From assembly GCA_964584755.1 (NCBI GenBank), contig CAZPAV010000012.1, positions 1 through 61,649 on the forward strand: a stretch of DNA of 61,649 nucleotides. Direction: 5' to 3'. This stretch comes from CAZPAV01 sp964584755 (GTDB lineage Bacteria > Actinomycetota > Acidimicrobiia > Spongiisociales > UBA5794). The translations under genes were made by a program, and so were the position numbers. This document shows, one piece after another, positions 17,633 through 27,524 of this stretch (position 1 is the stretch's first letter; every line of letters starts with the position of its first letter). The notes below the pieces were generated by a model, which worked only from the letters and a program-made list of their open reading frames with translations, was not told where the DNA came from and did not search any database.

Positions 17633-18348
17633 GATACGTCTGGGCCACCGGAACCCATCGGGGCCGCGTCCGCGCCGGGAACGAGGATGCGGTCTTCCCC
17701 GAGACCTCCGGCGCCGGCGAGGGGCCCCTCATCGTCGCCGTCGCGGACGGGATGGGTGGCCACATCGCCGGGGAGGTCGCCTCACGTCTCGCCATCGACG
17801 CCGCGGCCCGGGCCGATGCCGAGACCGACGTCTCTCCCGCCGCCCGCGTGCAGGCCGGGAACGAGGCCATCCTCGCCGCGATCACCGACGACCCGGCGTT
17901 GACGGGCATGGGCACCACCCTGACGCTGGGGCGCTTCACCCCCGACGGCACCCTCACCATCGCCCACGTGGGTGACAGCCGTGCCTACCTCCTCCGCCAC
18001 GGCACCCTCTCCCAACTCACCGAGGACCACACCGTCGTCGCCGAGCTCGTCTCCCTCGGCCACCTCAGCGAAGCGGCCGCCGCCCGGCATCCGCAGCGGC
18101 ACCTCCTCACCCGGTCGCTGGGGCTCGGACCGGTCCGTGTCGACGAGCTCGCCGTCGACCTCCACGAGGGCGATCGGGTCCTCTTCTGCTCCGACGGGCT
18201 GACGACGATGCTCGACGACGAGCAGATCGCGCGGCATCTACGCGAGGAACCCGAGACGGAAGCCGTCGTGTGGGCCCTCATCGAGGCGGCGAACGCCGCC
18301 GGAGGACTGGACAACACCACCGTCGCCGTCGTCGACGTCCGCACATGA
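17629..18348 (+). CDS. pstP: PP2C-family Ser/Thr phosphatase
   Basis: This 239-residue phosphatase reverses PknB phosphorylation. The metal-binding motifs are RAGNEDAVF (Asp about 20), ADGMGGHIAGEVAS, GMGTTLTL, HVGDSRAYLLR, FCSDGLTTM and GGLDNTTVAVV. Unlike mycobacterial PstP it ends after the catalytic domain, with no membrane helix or extracellular part, so it is probably soluble. ATGA overlaps join it to both neighbours. Confidence 0.95.
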   Translation: MRYVWATGTHRGRVRAGNEDAVFPETSGAGEGPLIVAVADGMGGHIAGEVASRLAIDAAARADAETDVSPAARVQAGNEAILAAITDDPALTGMGTTLTLGRFTPDGTLTIAHVGDSRAYLLRHGTLSQLTEDHTVVAELVSLGHLSEAAAARHPQRHLLTRSLGLGPVRVDELAVDLHEGDRVLFCSDGLTTMLDDEQIARHLREEPETEAVVWALIEAANAAGGLDNTTVAVVDVRT

Positions 18349-19640
18349 CCCGCAACACCGAGGCGGCCCTCGTGCTCGCCGCCTCCGTCCTGGCGTCGCT
18401 CGGGGTGGCGCTGATCGGGTTCGTTCACGGCACCTGGCTCGACGCTCAGGTCGCGGTGACGTTCGTCACCTTCATCGCCGCGTTCGGTGGCCTCCACGTA
18501 GCGTTCCGGCTCTGGGCGTCCTCCGCCACCCCACTCCTCCTGCCGCTCGCCGCGTTCCTCACCGCGCTCGGCACCACCGAGATCGCGCGCATCGATCCCG
18601 GTCTCGCCACGATCCAACGGTGGTCCCTCCTCGTCGCCGCCGCGGGCGCCGCGGGCCTTCTCTATCTGTTGCGCAACGCCGGGGTCGCCCTCCTGCGGCG
18701 GTACCGGTACCTCTTCCTCGCCGCCGCGGTCGTCCTCCTGCTCCTCCCCCTCCTGCCGGAACACTGGCCGCTCCACGGCGCCGTCGTCAACGGCTCCCGA
18801 CTCTGGGTGCGCCTGGAGCTCCCGGCAGGTCTCCGCCCCTTGAGCTTCCAACCGGGAGAGGTCGCCAAGGTCCTCCTCACCGTCTTCCTCACCTCATACC
18901 TCGCCGACAGGGCCCCGGCCATGATCTCCGTCCGCCGCCGTCTCGGACCTCTGGTGCTCCCCGAGCCCCGTCACCTCGGACCCATCCTCGTCGCCGCGGG
19001 CGCGGCGTTCCTCGTGCTCGTCGCCCAGCGCGACCTGGGGGCCGCTCTGCTCCTCTTCGGGCTGTTCGTGTTCCTCGTCTACGCGGCGACCGGTCGGGCG
19101 CGCTACCTCGGCACCGGCCTCGTCCTCGCGCTGGGCGGCAGCGTCGCCGGCTACCTCGCGTTCGGTCACGTCCAACGACGCGTCGTCGCCTGGCTCCATC
19201 CCTTCTCCGACTACACCGGCGCCGGATACCAGGTGGCTCAGGGCCTCTTCGCCCTCGGCAGCGGCAGCCTCACCGGTTCCGGGATCGGGCTCGGCCGGCC
19301 GGGCGTCATCCCCGCCGCCGCCACGGACTTCATCTTCGCCGCCCTCGGGGAGGAACTCGGGCTCGCCGGGTCCCTGGCGATCCTCGCCGCCTACGCGCTC
19401 CTCGTCACCGTCGGCTTCGGCGTGGCGCTGCGCAGCCGGGACCGCTTCCGGAAGTTCCTCGCCGCGGGCCTCACCCTCCTCGTCGGCCTCCAGACCCTCC
19501 TCATCCTCGCCGGGGTCCTCCGTCTCCTCCCCGTCACCGGCATCACCCTCCCGTTCATCTCCTACGGGGGGTCCTCCCTCCTCGCCAGCTTCGCCATCGT
19601 CGCGTTGCTCGGCCGCGTCTCACACGAGGAACAGCCATGA
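18345..19640 (+). CDS. rodA: SEDS-family peptidoglycan polymerase (RodA/FtsW)
   Basis: This 431-residue multi-pass protein of about 12 helices polymerises lipid II into glycan strands with a class B PBP. SEDS motifs are visible: RLELPAGLRPLSFQPGEVAK, LVAQRDLGAALLLFGLF (with the catalytic Asp region), AGYQVAQGLFALGSGSLTG, DFIFAALGEELGLAG and LPVTGITLPFISYGGSSLLA. It is coupled by ATGA to pstP and to the PBP, which is its expected partner. Confidence 0.95.
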   Translation: MTRNTEAALVLAASVLASLGVALIGFVHGTWLDAQVAVTFVTFIAAFGGLHVAFRLWASSATPLLLPLAAFLTALGTTEIARIDPGLATIQRWSLLVAAAGAAGLLYLLRNAGVALLRRYRYLFLAAAVVLLLLPLLPEHWPLHGAVVNGSRLWVRLELPAGLRPLSFQPGEVAKVLLTVFLTSYLADRAPAMISVRRRLGPLVLPEPRHLGPILVAAGAAFLVLVAQRDLGAALLLFGLFVFLVYAATGRARYLGTGLVLALGGSVAGYLAFGHVQRRVVAWLHPFSDYTGAGYQVAQGLFALGSGSLTGSGIGLGRPGVIPAAATDFIFAALGEELGLAGSLAILAAYALLVTVGFGVALRSRDRFRKFLAAGLTLLVGLQTLLILAGVLRLLPVTGITLPFISYGGSSLLASFAIVALLGRVSHEEQP

Positions 19641-21109
19641 ACCGCCCCATCCGACGCACCGCGTACGGGATCGTGGCGATGTTCGCGCTCCTGGCGATCC
19701 TCGCCACCTACACCCAGGCGATCGCCGGGCCGGGATACCGCGACGATCCGCGCAACGTGCGACTGGCCGCGTTCCGCACCGGCCGGGAACGCGGGGTCAT
19801 CGTCACCGCCGACGGCGTGCTCGTCGCCCGCTCCCTGCCGGATCCGACGAACCCCCGAGCGTTCCTCCGCAGCTACCCGGAGGGAGACCACTACGCCCAC
19901 GTCGTGGGCTTCACCTCGGTGCTCTTCGGCAGCCGGGGTCTCGAGCGGACCCGGGCACGGGACCTCGTCTCGAACCGTGGCGCCACGATCTCGGGCGTCC
20001 TCAACGTCCTGTTCGGGGGCGATCCCCGCCCCCGTGGATTGCAGCTCACCATCGACGATCGGCTGCAGCGGGCCGCGATCGCGGCGCTGGGCAACCGGCG
20101 TGGAGCGGTCGTGGCGATGGACCCCACCACCGGATCCGTCCTCGCCCTCGTGTCGTCGCCCCGTTTCGATCCGAACACGATCCTCACCGCCGACGCCGGG
20201 ACCGCCGGCCGGGAGCTCGAGGACGATCCCACCGAGCCGCTCACGGACCGGACCCGGTCTCGGGCCTACCCGCCCGGCTCCACGTTCAAGGTCGTCACCG
20301 CCGCCGCCGGATTGGAGAACGGCGTCGTGGGGCCCTCATCCACGTTCGACGACCCGGCGGCGCTGCCGTTGCCCGGATCGACCGCGACCATCCGGAACCA
20401 CGACCGCGATGTGTGCGCCGACGGCACCACCGTCACCCTCGAGGTCGCGTTCATCCGGTCCTGCAACACGATCTTCGCCGCGCTCGGCATGCAGGTCGGA
20501 GCGACTCGTCTCGTGGAGACGGCACGGGCGTTCGGCTTCGACGAGGAGATCCCGTTCGACCTCCCCGTCCTCACCTCCCGCGTGCCCGATCCGGCGACGA
20601 TCGTCTCGGACCTCCCCGCCGTCGCCCAGAACGCGATCGGGCAACGGGACGTGCTGGCCACACCCCTCCAGATGGCCCTCGTCGCCGCGGCGATCGCCAA
20701 CGGCGGGCAGACCATGGTCCCCTACGTCGTCTCGAACGTCTTCACTTCCGAGGGGACCCTCGAGGCCTCCGCCCGTCCGCGTCCCTGGCGTCGCGCGGTC
20801 AGCCCGGCGACCGCCGCGGTCCTCCGCGACCTCATGGAACGGGTGGTCATCTCGGGTACCGGGCGCCGTGCCGCGGTTCCCGGCATCCGCATCGCCGGCA
20901 AGACCGGCACCGCCCAGACGCCTCAAGGCCCGCCCCACGCCTGGTTCATCGGTTTCGGTCCGGTGGGGGCGCAGGCCGGGGAGCCTCAGATCGCCCTCGC
21001 CGTTCTCGTCGAGTCCGGCGGGGACTCGGGAGAGACGGCGAGCGGCGGCACCGTCGCCGCGCCCATCGCCGCCGCCGTGTTCCGGGCGTTCTTCGGCGTC
21101 CCGGGGTGA
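19637..21109 (+). CDS. pbpA: Class B penicillin-binding protein (transpeptidase)
   Basis: This 490-residue protein is anchored by an N-terminal helix (YGIVAMFALLAILATYTQAI) and has a dimerisation module followed by a transpeptidase domain. The active-site motifs are STFK (PPGSTFKVV, Ser about 215), SCN (IRSCNTIFA) and KTGTAQ. It cross-links peptidoglycan and works with the RodA encoded just upstream, in the order typical for actinobacteria. It has no PASTA domains; these are on PknB. Confidence 0.94.
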   Translation: MNRPIRRTAYGIVAMFALLAILATYTQAIAGPGYRDDPRNVRLAAFRTGRERGVIVTADGVLVARSLPDPTNPRAFLRSYPEGDHYAHVVGFTSVLFGSRGLERTRARDLVSNRGATISGVLNVLFGGDPRPRGLQLTIDDRLQRAAIAALGNRRGAVVAMDPTTGSVLALVSSPRFDPNTILTADAGTAGRELEDDPTEPLTDRTRSRAYPPGSTFKVVTAAAGLENGVVGPSSTFDDPAALPLPGSTATIRNHDRDVCADGTTVTLEVAFIRSCNTIFAALGMQVGATRLVETARAFGFDEEIPFDLPVLTSRVPDPATIVSDLPAVAQNAIGQRDVLATPLQMALVAAAIANGGQTMVPYVVSNVFTSEGTLEASARPRPWRRAVSPATAAVLRDLMERVVISGTGRRAAVPGIRIAGKTGTAQTPQGPPHAWFIGFGPVGAQAGEPQIALAVLVESGGDSGETASGGTVAAPIAAAVFRAFFGVPG

Positions 21110-21166
21110 CGCCGGCCCGGAACGGGGCCCCGTTCCGCCGATGCGTCGGTACCATCGGCGGCTGAC

Positions 21167-23332
21167 ATGGAACGTCGCGTCCTCTCCGGTCGGTACCGGC
21201 TCACCGCGCACCTCGCCCGGGGGGGGATGGCCGACGTCTACGAGGCGGAGGACACGCTCCTCAATCGTCCCGTCGCCGTCAAGATCCTCCACGCGAACTT
21301 CGCGTCGGACCGGGCCTTCGTCACCCGGTTCCGCCGGGAGGCCCAGGCGGCCGCCAACCTCAGCCATCCGAACATCGTCGCCATCTACGACTGGGGCAAG
21401 GACGGCGAGACGTACTTCATGGTGATGGAGCTCATCAAGGGTCGCACCCTGCGAGAGATCCTCCGCTCCGAAGGTCCGCTCCTCCCGCGACGTGCCGCGG
21501 AGATCGCCTCCGAGGCCGCCGCCGCCCTCACCGTCGCCCACGCGGCCGGCGTCTTCCACCGTGACATCAAGCCGGGGAACATCATGATCACCGCCGACGG
21601 CGGCGTGAAGGTCACCGACTTCGGGATCGCACGGGCGCTCGACGACTCGGAGGAGCTCACGCGAACCGGTGCGGTCATCGGCACCGCCACGTACTTCAGC
21701 CCCGAGCAGGCCCAGGGGCTCCCCGCCGACGAGCGCTCCGACGTCTACTCCCTGGGCGTGGTCCTCTACGAGATGCTCACCGGCACACCCCCGTTCACCG
21801 GCGAGTCCCCGGTCGCGGTGGCGTACCAGCACGTGTCGGAATACGCCCTCCCCGCCGACCAGGTGAACCCCGAAGTCCCCGCCGACCTCGCCGCGGTCGT
21901 GGAACGGGCGATGGCGAAGCAACCCGACGAGCGGTACCAGAGCGCCGAGGCCATCAGGGCCGACCTCCTCCTCTATCTCGGCGGCACGAGGCCCGTGGCC
22001 GCCGGCGCGGTGGACGCGGCCGCGGCCACCGCGCTCATCGGCACCCCTCCCCCCACCGCTCCACCCGACCAGGCGGCACGGGCTGTCGCCTACGAGCCAC
22101 CGGAGGAGACGAGCCGGATCACCTACTTCGCCGCGGTCGCCGGCCTCCTCGCCGTCCTCGCGCTGGGGATCTTCCTCCTCATGCGTCTCCTCTCCGCAGC
22201 CCCCACCGTCGCCACGACCGTCACCGTGCCCGACGTCGCCAACCAGTCCGAACAGGATGCCCTCGTCGCCCTGGGCGAGGCGGATCTCAAGGTCAAGAAG
22301 CGCTCCGAGAACTCCGACACGGTCCCCGCGGGTTTCGTGATCACCACCGAGCCGGCCCCCGGCACCGAGCTCGCCAAGGGCTCCTTCGTCACCATGGTGG
22401 TGTCCGAGGGTGTCCAGCAGTTCAAGATCCCGCCGGTCGAGGGAGAGACCGAGCCGGTGGCGAGGGCGCGCATCGAGGCGAGCGGATTCACCGTCGGGGA
22501 GGTCGTCTACGAGCTCGCCGAGAGCGTTCCCGAAGGTGTCGTCATCCGGCAGAACCCGGCGGCGGGGAGCACCGCTCCTCCCGACGCCACCATCGACCTC
22601 ATCGTCTCCAAGGGTCCGGCCTCGTTGACGGTCCCGAACGTCGTGGGCATCTCGGCGGAGAACGCACAGCTCCAGCTCACCCGGGAAGGGTTCCAGAACG
22701 TCGTCGTGGAAGAGCAGTTCTCCCTCGACGTCCTCGCCGGTTTCGTCATCGGCACGGACCCCGAACCGGGACAGGTGGTTCCCCGCAACGCGGAGATCCG
22801 CCTCCTCGTCTCGAAGGGCCCGAAGCCCGTCCCGGTCCCGGACCTCAGCGGCCTCGCTCCCGGCGACGCCGAACAGGCCCTCAACGGCCTCGGCCTCCTC
22901 CTCGTGGTGGATCCCGACCCGGTGGAGGTCACGCTCGCGTCCGGCCTGGCGGGAACCGTCGCCGCGCAGGATCCCGCCGCCGGCGTCCGCGCCGAGGTCG
23001 GCACGGAGGTGCACGTCCGGTTGGGCGTCCTGCGGCAGGTCACCGTGCCGGATCTCTCCGGACTGGGCGAGGCCGATGCTGAGGCGGCCGCCCAGGCGGC
23101 CGGTCTCACCGCGGTGTCGGCGGGGACGATCGAGACCGGGGACGCCAACCTCGTGGGGAAGGTGGTCTCCCAGGACCCGGCGCCGGGCACCACCCTCGAG
23201 GAGGGCTCGACCGTGACCTTCCTGCTGGGAATCGCACCCCCGACCACGACGACCACGACGACCACGACGACGACCACGACGACGACCACGACCACCACGG
23301 TCCCACCGACCACGACCACCTCCGCACCATGA
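21167..23332 (+). CDS. pknB: Ser/Thr protein kinase PknB with five PASTA domains
   Basis: This 721-residue protein has a kinase domain (1-270; glycine loop HLARGGMADVYEA, Lys in VAVKIL, HRDIKPGN, VTDFGIAR, activation loop Thr TRTGAVIGTATYFSPEQ), a juxtamembrane linker, one helix (about 318-341) and five extracellular PASTA repeats (about 352-691) that sense muropeptides or lipid II. It ends in a run of Thr of about 20 residues (after 691). Most actinobacterial homologues have four or fewer PASTA units. A TACCAT at 21150 lies 11 nt before the ATG, so a second promoter is possible. The MutY gene overlaps its stop. Confidence 0.95.
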   Translation: MERRVLSGRYRLTAHLARGGMADVYEAEDTLLNRPVAVKILHANFASDRAFVTRFRREAQAAANLSHPNIVAIYDWGKDGETYFMVMELIKGRTLREILRSEGPLLPRRAAEIASEAAAALTVAHAAGVFHRDIKPGNIMITADGGVKVTDFGIARALDDSEELTRTGAVIGTATYFSPEQAQGLPADERSDVYSLGVVLYEMLTGTPPFTGESPVAVAYQHVSEYALPADQVNPEVPADLAAVVERAMAKQPDERYQSAEAIRADLLLYLGGTRPVAAGAVDAAAATALIGTPPPTAPPDQAARAVAYEPPEETSRITYFAAVAGLLAVLALGIFLLMRLLSAAPTVATTVTVPDVANQSEQDALVALGEADLKVKKRSENSDTVPAGFVITTEPAPGTELAKGSFVTMVVSEGVQQFKIPPVEGETEPVARARIEASGFTVGEVVYELAESVPEGVVIRQNPAAGSTAPPDATIDLIVSKGPASLTVPNVVGISAENAQLQLTREGFQNVVVEEQFSLDVLAGFVIGTDPEPGQVVPRNAEIRLLVSKGPKPVPVPDLSGLAPGDAEQALNGLGLLLVVDPDPVEVTLASGLAGTVAAQDPAAGVRAEVGTEVHVRLGVLRQVTVPDLSGLGEADAEAAAQAAGLTAVSAGTIETGDANLVGKVVSQDPAPGTTLEEGSTVTFLLGIAPPTTTTTTTTTTTTTTTTTTTVPPTTTTSAP
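23241..23325 (+). repeat. ACGACC/ACGACG microsatellite in pknB
   Basis: About 85 bp of ACG/ACC codons encode the poly-Thr tail of PknB. The tract is trinucleotide-periodic, so slippage would change tail length without breaking the frame, though loss of frame would also affect the overlapping mutY start. Confidence 0.85.
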
Positions 23333-24140
23333 CGACCGGCGTGGAAACGGACCGCAACCGGGCTCTCCTCGCCTGGTACCGGGAGCGACGTCGCAGCCTC
23401 CCCTGGCGCGACCGGGTGGATCCCTACGCCATCCTCGTCTCCGAGGTGATGCTCCAACAGACGCAGGTCGCTCGCGTCGTTCCCGCGTACGAGCGTTTCC
23501 TCGATCGGTTCCCCACGGTGGGGGTCCTCGCCGAGGCGCCCCTCGTCGCGGTGTTGGCCGCGTGGTCCGGGCTCGGCTACAACTCCCGGGCCCGCCGCCT
23601 CCGGGAGGCGGCACGGGTCGTCGTCGTCGAGGGGTGGCCGACCACCCCCGAGGGGCTCCGCCGGCTCCCCGGCGTCGGTCCGTACACCGCCGCCGCGGTG
23701 GCGTCGCTCGCCTTCGGCGTGCGCGTCCCCGCCATCGACACGAACGTTCGCCGCGTGCTCAGCCGCTGGCACGGGGAGCCCCTCGATGGCCCGGGCCTCC
23801 GTGCCGCGGCGGAGGCCGCGCTCGACGATGACGCCGGGACCTGGAATCAGGCGATGATGGACCTCGGTGCGACGGTGTGCCGGGCCCGCCGCCCCGACTG
23901 CGGGCCGTGCCCGGTGACGCCCTGGTGTGCCGGGCCCGACGGCTACCGACCCCCGCGGCCCCAACCCCGCTTCGAAGGCTCGGCCCGTCAGCTCCGGGGC
24001 GCCTTGGTGCGCAGTCTCGTCCGGTGCCCGGCGTCCTTCCGCGACCTCACCCGTGAGACGGGATTCCCCACCGTCGAGGTGGAGTTGGCGCTCGAGGACC
24101 TGGTGGCGGAGGGGCTCGTCGTCCGCGACCCGGACGGCAC

Positions 24141-24159
<19 letters not shown>
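23329..24159 (+). CDS. mutY: Adenine DNA glycosylase MutY
   Basis: This 276-residue HhH-GPD glycosylase removes adenine mispaired with 8-oxoguanine. The catalytic Glu is in SEVMLQQTQV, the helix-hairpin-helix is LRRLPGVGPYTAAAVAS followed by the catalytic Asp in AIDTNV, and the iron-sulfur cluster motif is Cys-x6-Cys-x2-Cys-x5-Cys (CRARRPDCGPCPVTPWC). The C-terminal MutT-like 8-oxoG recognition domain is missing, replaced by a short winged-helix-like end, as in many actinobacteria. ATGA overlap with pknB is unusual and makes it the last gene of the cell-wall operon. Its 3' end overlaps trpG by 19 bp, tail to tail. Confidence 0.92.
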
Positions 24160-24736
<577 letters not shown>

Positions 24737-24740
<4 letters not shown>

Positions 24741-24886
24741 CCGATCGTCCCTCCCGTGTCGAGGAAGGTGCTCCCGATCCAGTCGTAGAGCAGGAGGAGG
24801 AGCACGAGCGCCACCACGGCGAGGACGAGGACCACCGCCACCTTGACGGGTCTGGGGCCGGGGATGCCGTCGAGGAGGCGTCTCAT
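24737..24886 (-). CDS. Small single-pass membrane protein
   Basis: The 49-residue protein is mostly one membrane helix (VKVAVVLVLAVVALVLLLLLYDWI) with a proline-rich cytoplasmic start MRRLLDGIPGPRP. It lies between the sortase and trpG and overlaps both by 4 bp, so it is a genuine operon member. Function unknown; it could be a sortase accessory. Confidence 0.65.
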
Positions 24887-25677
24887 CGGTAGATCGCCTC
24901 GTAGTTCGGCCCGGCGACGAGCTCGGCGACCACCACGAGGCGCTGCCGCGAGGAGAACCGGGGGTTGCAGGTCGTGAGCGTCAACCACGATCCGTCTCGA
25001 GGATTCGTCACCCACAGGTCGGTGGGCTTGACGATCATCGTGTCCCGCACCTCGTAGACGTGGGTCCCGAGCGCGGTCTCCACCTCGATCCGGTCACCGG
25101 GCACCAGGACGTCGAGATCGTAGAAGGGGGCACCGTGGGTGGTGCGGTGTCCGGAGATGACGGCGTTGCCCGGCTGTCCGGGGAGGGCCGTCTTCGGCAT
25201 GTGTCCCGCTCCATTCTTCAGATCCCGCAGCGACACGCCCTCGACGACGGTCCAACCTCCCGCGAGCTTCGGGATCTTCGGGATCCGGATGATGGCGAAC
25301 GGTCGATGACGTTCGGGGCGCTCCTCCACCAGGAGCGTCTTCGGACCGGCGGGCGCCGGGACCGGATCGATCCGCCGGGGCGACGCCTCCCCGAGGTCCT
25401 CCGTGGCGGGGACGGAGGGCGCGGGGATGTGCTCGACCTGCTCGATCGGCACCTCGGTGATGGCCGCCGTGGCGAAGTGCTCACGGGCCTGGGCGGTGAG
25501 CGCACCCTGGTTGCGGTCGGCGATCCACGTGGTCACCACGAGCTGCTGGACGACGAAGCCGAGCACGAGGAACCCGGCCACGAGGCTCGTCCATCCGATG
25601 CCGCGCAGCACACGCACGAGAAGCGACCGTCCCGGGAGGTCGCGAGAAGGAACGACGGTGTCGCCGGTCCGCTCCAT
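24883..25677 (-). CDS. Class E sortase
   Basis: The 264-residue membrane transpeptidase has an N-terminal helix (GWTSLVAGFLVLGFVVQQLV), a Pro-rich linker and the sortase beta-barrel. Catalytic residues are His in VISGHRTTHG (about 169), Cys in LTLTTCNP (about 238) and Arg in RFSSRQRL (about 246). Class E enzymes anchor proteins with LAXTG-type signals in high-GC Gram-positives. No such substrate is obvious in this window. It is divergent from crgA with 83 bp between. Confidence 0.92.
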   Translation of the reverse strand: MERTGDTVVPSRDLPGRSLLVRVLRGIGWTSLVAGFLVLGFVVQQLVVTTWIADRNQGALTAQAREHFATAAITEVPIEQVEHIPAPSVPATEDLGEASPRRIDPVPAPAGPKTLLVEERPERHRPFAIIRIPKIPKLAGGWTVVEGVSLRDLKNGAGHMPKTALPGQPGNAVISGHRTTHGAPFYDLDVLVPGDRIEVETALGTHVYEVRDTMIVKPTDLWVTNPRDGSWLTLTTCNPRFSSRQRLVVVAELVAGPNYEAIYR

Positions 25678-25748
25678 CGGGCAAGCGTACCGTCACCGTG
25701 CGTGTTCGCCACCACCTCTCGGTCTTGGGGAGGTGCCGCCTCGACCGC

Positions 25749-25754
25749 TAGCCT
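25749..25754 (+). promoter_or_regulatory. -10 box of leaderless crgA
   Basis: TAGCCT lies 6 nt before the crgA ATG, without a ribosome binding site. It is a candidate leaderless promoter. Confidence 0.5.
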
Positions 25755-25760
25755 GGGCGC

Positions 25761-26015
25761 ATGCCGGTCTCCAAGGGACGCAAGAAGGCGAAGCGTCGCC
25801 CGACGCCACCGAAGCGCAAGCCCGATCCCGTCAAGACGCAGGGGCCTTCGCCCACCTGGTACGTGGTGGTCATGTTCGGCCTCATGGTGCTCGGGATCGT
25901 CGTCATCCTGGTGAACTACATGAACCTCCTGCCGGGGGGCACGAGCAACGCGTGGCTCCTCGGCGGGCTCGCCATGATCGGCGTCGGCTTCGGCATGACG
26001 CTGAACTACCGCTGA
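25761..26015 (+). CDS. crgA: Cell division protein CrgA
   Basis: This 84-residue two-helix membrane protein has a basic cytoplasmic N-terminus (SKGRKKAKRRPTPPKRKP), helix 1 after PSPTWYVVVMFGLMVLGIVV and helix 2 LLGGLAMIGVGFGMTL ending NYR. This is the CrgA family (UPF0233), which is restricted to Actinobacteria, interacts with FtsZ, FtsQ and PBPs and tunes septation. It sits close to pknB and trpG as in other actinobacteria. Confidence 0.93.
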   Translation: MPVSKGRKKAKRRPTPPKRKPDPVKTQGPSPTWYVVVMFGLMVLGIVVILVNYMNLLPGGTSNAWLLGGLAMIGVGFGMTLNYR

Positions 26016-26095
26016 GGACCACACGCGGCGGGGTTGTCCCCGTTTCCATCCACATGCTGGGGAGAACTACACGCGTGGAATTCGGTCCCCGGCGG

Positions 26096-26332
26096 TCACC
26101 CCACCGGTTCCATGGGTTCGCGGCAGTGCCGGGGTGGCTCGGGCGCCTCGTCCTGGGCGTGGGTGACCGTCAGTCGCATCCCACACACCTCGCAGCGGTA
26201 CCGGACCTCGACCTCGTGGACCGCGGCGGGATCCGGTTCGGGAGGGGGGCCGTGTGCGATCATCCGCACCACTCGCACCGTCCCGAGGAAGATCGCGATC
26301 CCCAGGACGGCGGCGACGAGGACGAGGGTCAC
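26096..26332 (-). CDS. Membrane-anchored zinc-ribbon-like protein
   Basis: The 78-residue protein has one N-terminal helix (TLVLVAAVLGIAIFLGTVRVV) and a cytoplasmic metal-binding module YRCEVCGMRLTVTH with a further HC pair (RHCREPM), so Cys2-His/Cys coordination is plausible. It follows the thiolase gene by 3 bp on the same strand. Function unknown. Confidence 0.6.
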   Translation of the reverse strand: MTLVLVAAVLGIAIFLGTVRVVRMIAHGPPPEPDPAAVHEVEVRYRCEVCGMRLTVTHAQDEAPEPPRHCREPMEPVG

Positions 26333-26335
26333 CGG

Positions 26336-27502
26336 TCAGTCGAGCCGTTCGATGATCGTGGCGTTCGCCGTGCCCCCACCTTCGCAGATCGTCTGGAGGC
26401 CGTACCGACCGCCGCTCCGCTCGAGCTCATTGAGGAGGGTCGTCATCAGCCGGGCGCCGGTGGCTCCCAGCGGATGCCCGAGGGCGATCGCGCCGCCGTT
26501 GACGTTCGTCCGCTCCCAGGATGCCCCGGTCTCCTTCATCCAGGCGGCCACGACCGAGGCGAACGCCTCGTTGACCTCGAAGAGGTCGATATCGCCGATC
26601 TCGAGCCCGGCCTTGGCGAGCGCCTTCCGGGTGGCGGGGATGGGGCCCGACAGCATGAGGACCGGGTCGGTCCCGGCGAGGGCGAACGACACGAACCGGG
26701 CTCGCGGCCGCAACCCCAGTTCCGCCGCCTTCTCCTCGCTCATGATGAGCACGGCGGCGGCGCCGTCGGTGATCTGGGAGGAGTTCCCGGCGGTGACGAC
26801 GCCGCCCTCCTTGAACACCGGCTTGAGGGAGGCGAGCTTCTCGGGGCTGGTGTCGGGGCGAATGCCCTCGTCCCGCACCAGGGTCGTGACCTTCCCGTCC
26901 TCCTCCTTCACCTCGATGGGGACGATCTCCCGAGCGAACCGGCCTTCCTCGGTGGCCCGCAGGGCCCGCATGTGCGAGTCGTAGCCGATCCGGTCGAGCT
27001 CCTCGCGAGTCAGATTCCAGCGCTCCGCCATCATCTCCGCCGAGATGCCCTGGGGAACGAGCCCGTCGTTGTAGCGGGCGCGCATGCGCTCGCCGAACGG
27101 CTTGCCCGGTCCCTGGGAGAAGGTGCTCCCCATGGGCACGCGGGTCATCGACTCGACCCCGGCGGCGACCGCCACGTCGTAGACGCCCGCCATGACCCCC
27201 TGGGCCGCGAAGTGGACCGCCTGCTGGCTGGAGCCGCACTGCCGGTCGACGGTGACCCCGGGCACCGAGTCGGGCCACCCCGCTCCGAGGACGGCGTTGC
27301 GTCCCACGTTAAAGGTCTGCTCCCCGATCTGGGAGACACAACCCATGATCACGTCGTCGACGACCCCAGGGTCGATCCCGGTGCGTTCGACGAGCGCCCG
27401 CAGCGTCTCCGCGGCGAGATCGGCCGGGTGCCAGTCCTTCAGCATGCCGTTTCGCTTCCCCAGCGGGGTCCGAACGGCCTCGACGATGACGGCGTTGCGC
27501 AT
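26336..27502 (-). CDS. Thiolase (acetyl-CoA acyltransferase)
   Basis: This 388-residue thiolase has the nucleophile Cys in VDRQCGSSQQAVHFAAQ (about 88), His in GGAIALGHPLGATGARL (about 345) and the C-terminal Cys in TICEGGGTANA (about 376). It cleaves 3-ketoacyl-CoA or condenses acetyl-CoA; which direction cannot be read. GAGGAGG precedes the ATG at 27502. It lies 22 bp downstream of tRNA-Ala on the same strand, so co-transcription with the tRNA is likely. Confidence 0.92.
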   Translation of the reverse strand: MRNAVIVEAVRTPLGKRNGMLKDWHPADLAAETLRALVERTGIDPGVVDDVIMGCVSQIGEQTFNVGRNAVLGAGWPDSVPGVTVDRQCGSSQQAVHFAAQGVMAGVYDVAVAAGVESMTRVPMGSTFSQGPGKPFGERMRARYNDGLVPQGISAEMMAERWNLTREELDRIGYDSHMRALRATEEGRFAREIVPIEVKEEDGKVTTLVRDEGIRPDTSPEKLASLKPVFKEGGVVTAGNSSQITDGAAAVLIMSEEKAAELGLRPRARFVSFALAGTDPVLMLSGPIPATRKALAKAGLEIGDIDLFEVNEAFASVVAAWMKETGASWERTNVNGGAIALGHPLGATGARLMTTLLNELERSGGRYGLQTICEGGGTANATIIERLD

Positions 27503-27524
27503 GTGTTCCTCCTCTGCCGGTGCG

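Noticed and set aside
23241..23325. CRISPR-like or VNTR array
   Set aside because: It is a simple codon repeat within pknB, not spaced direct repeats. No CRISPR array was seen in the window.
20336..23614. Minus-strand open frame of over 1000 codons opposite pbpA and pknB
   Set aside because: Same GC artefact; low complexity and no domain, and the plus strand encodes well-known proteins.
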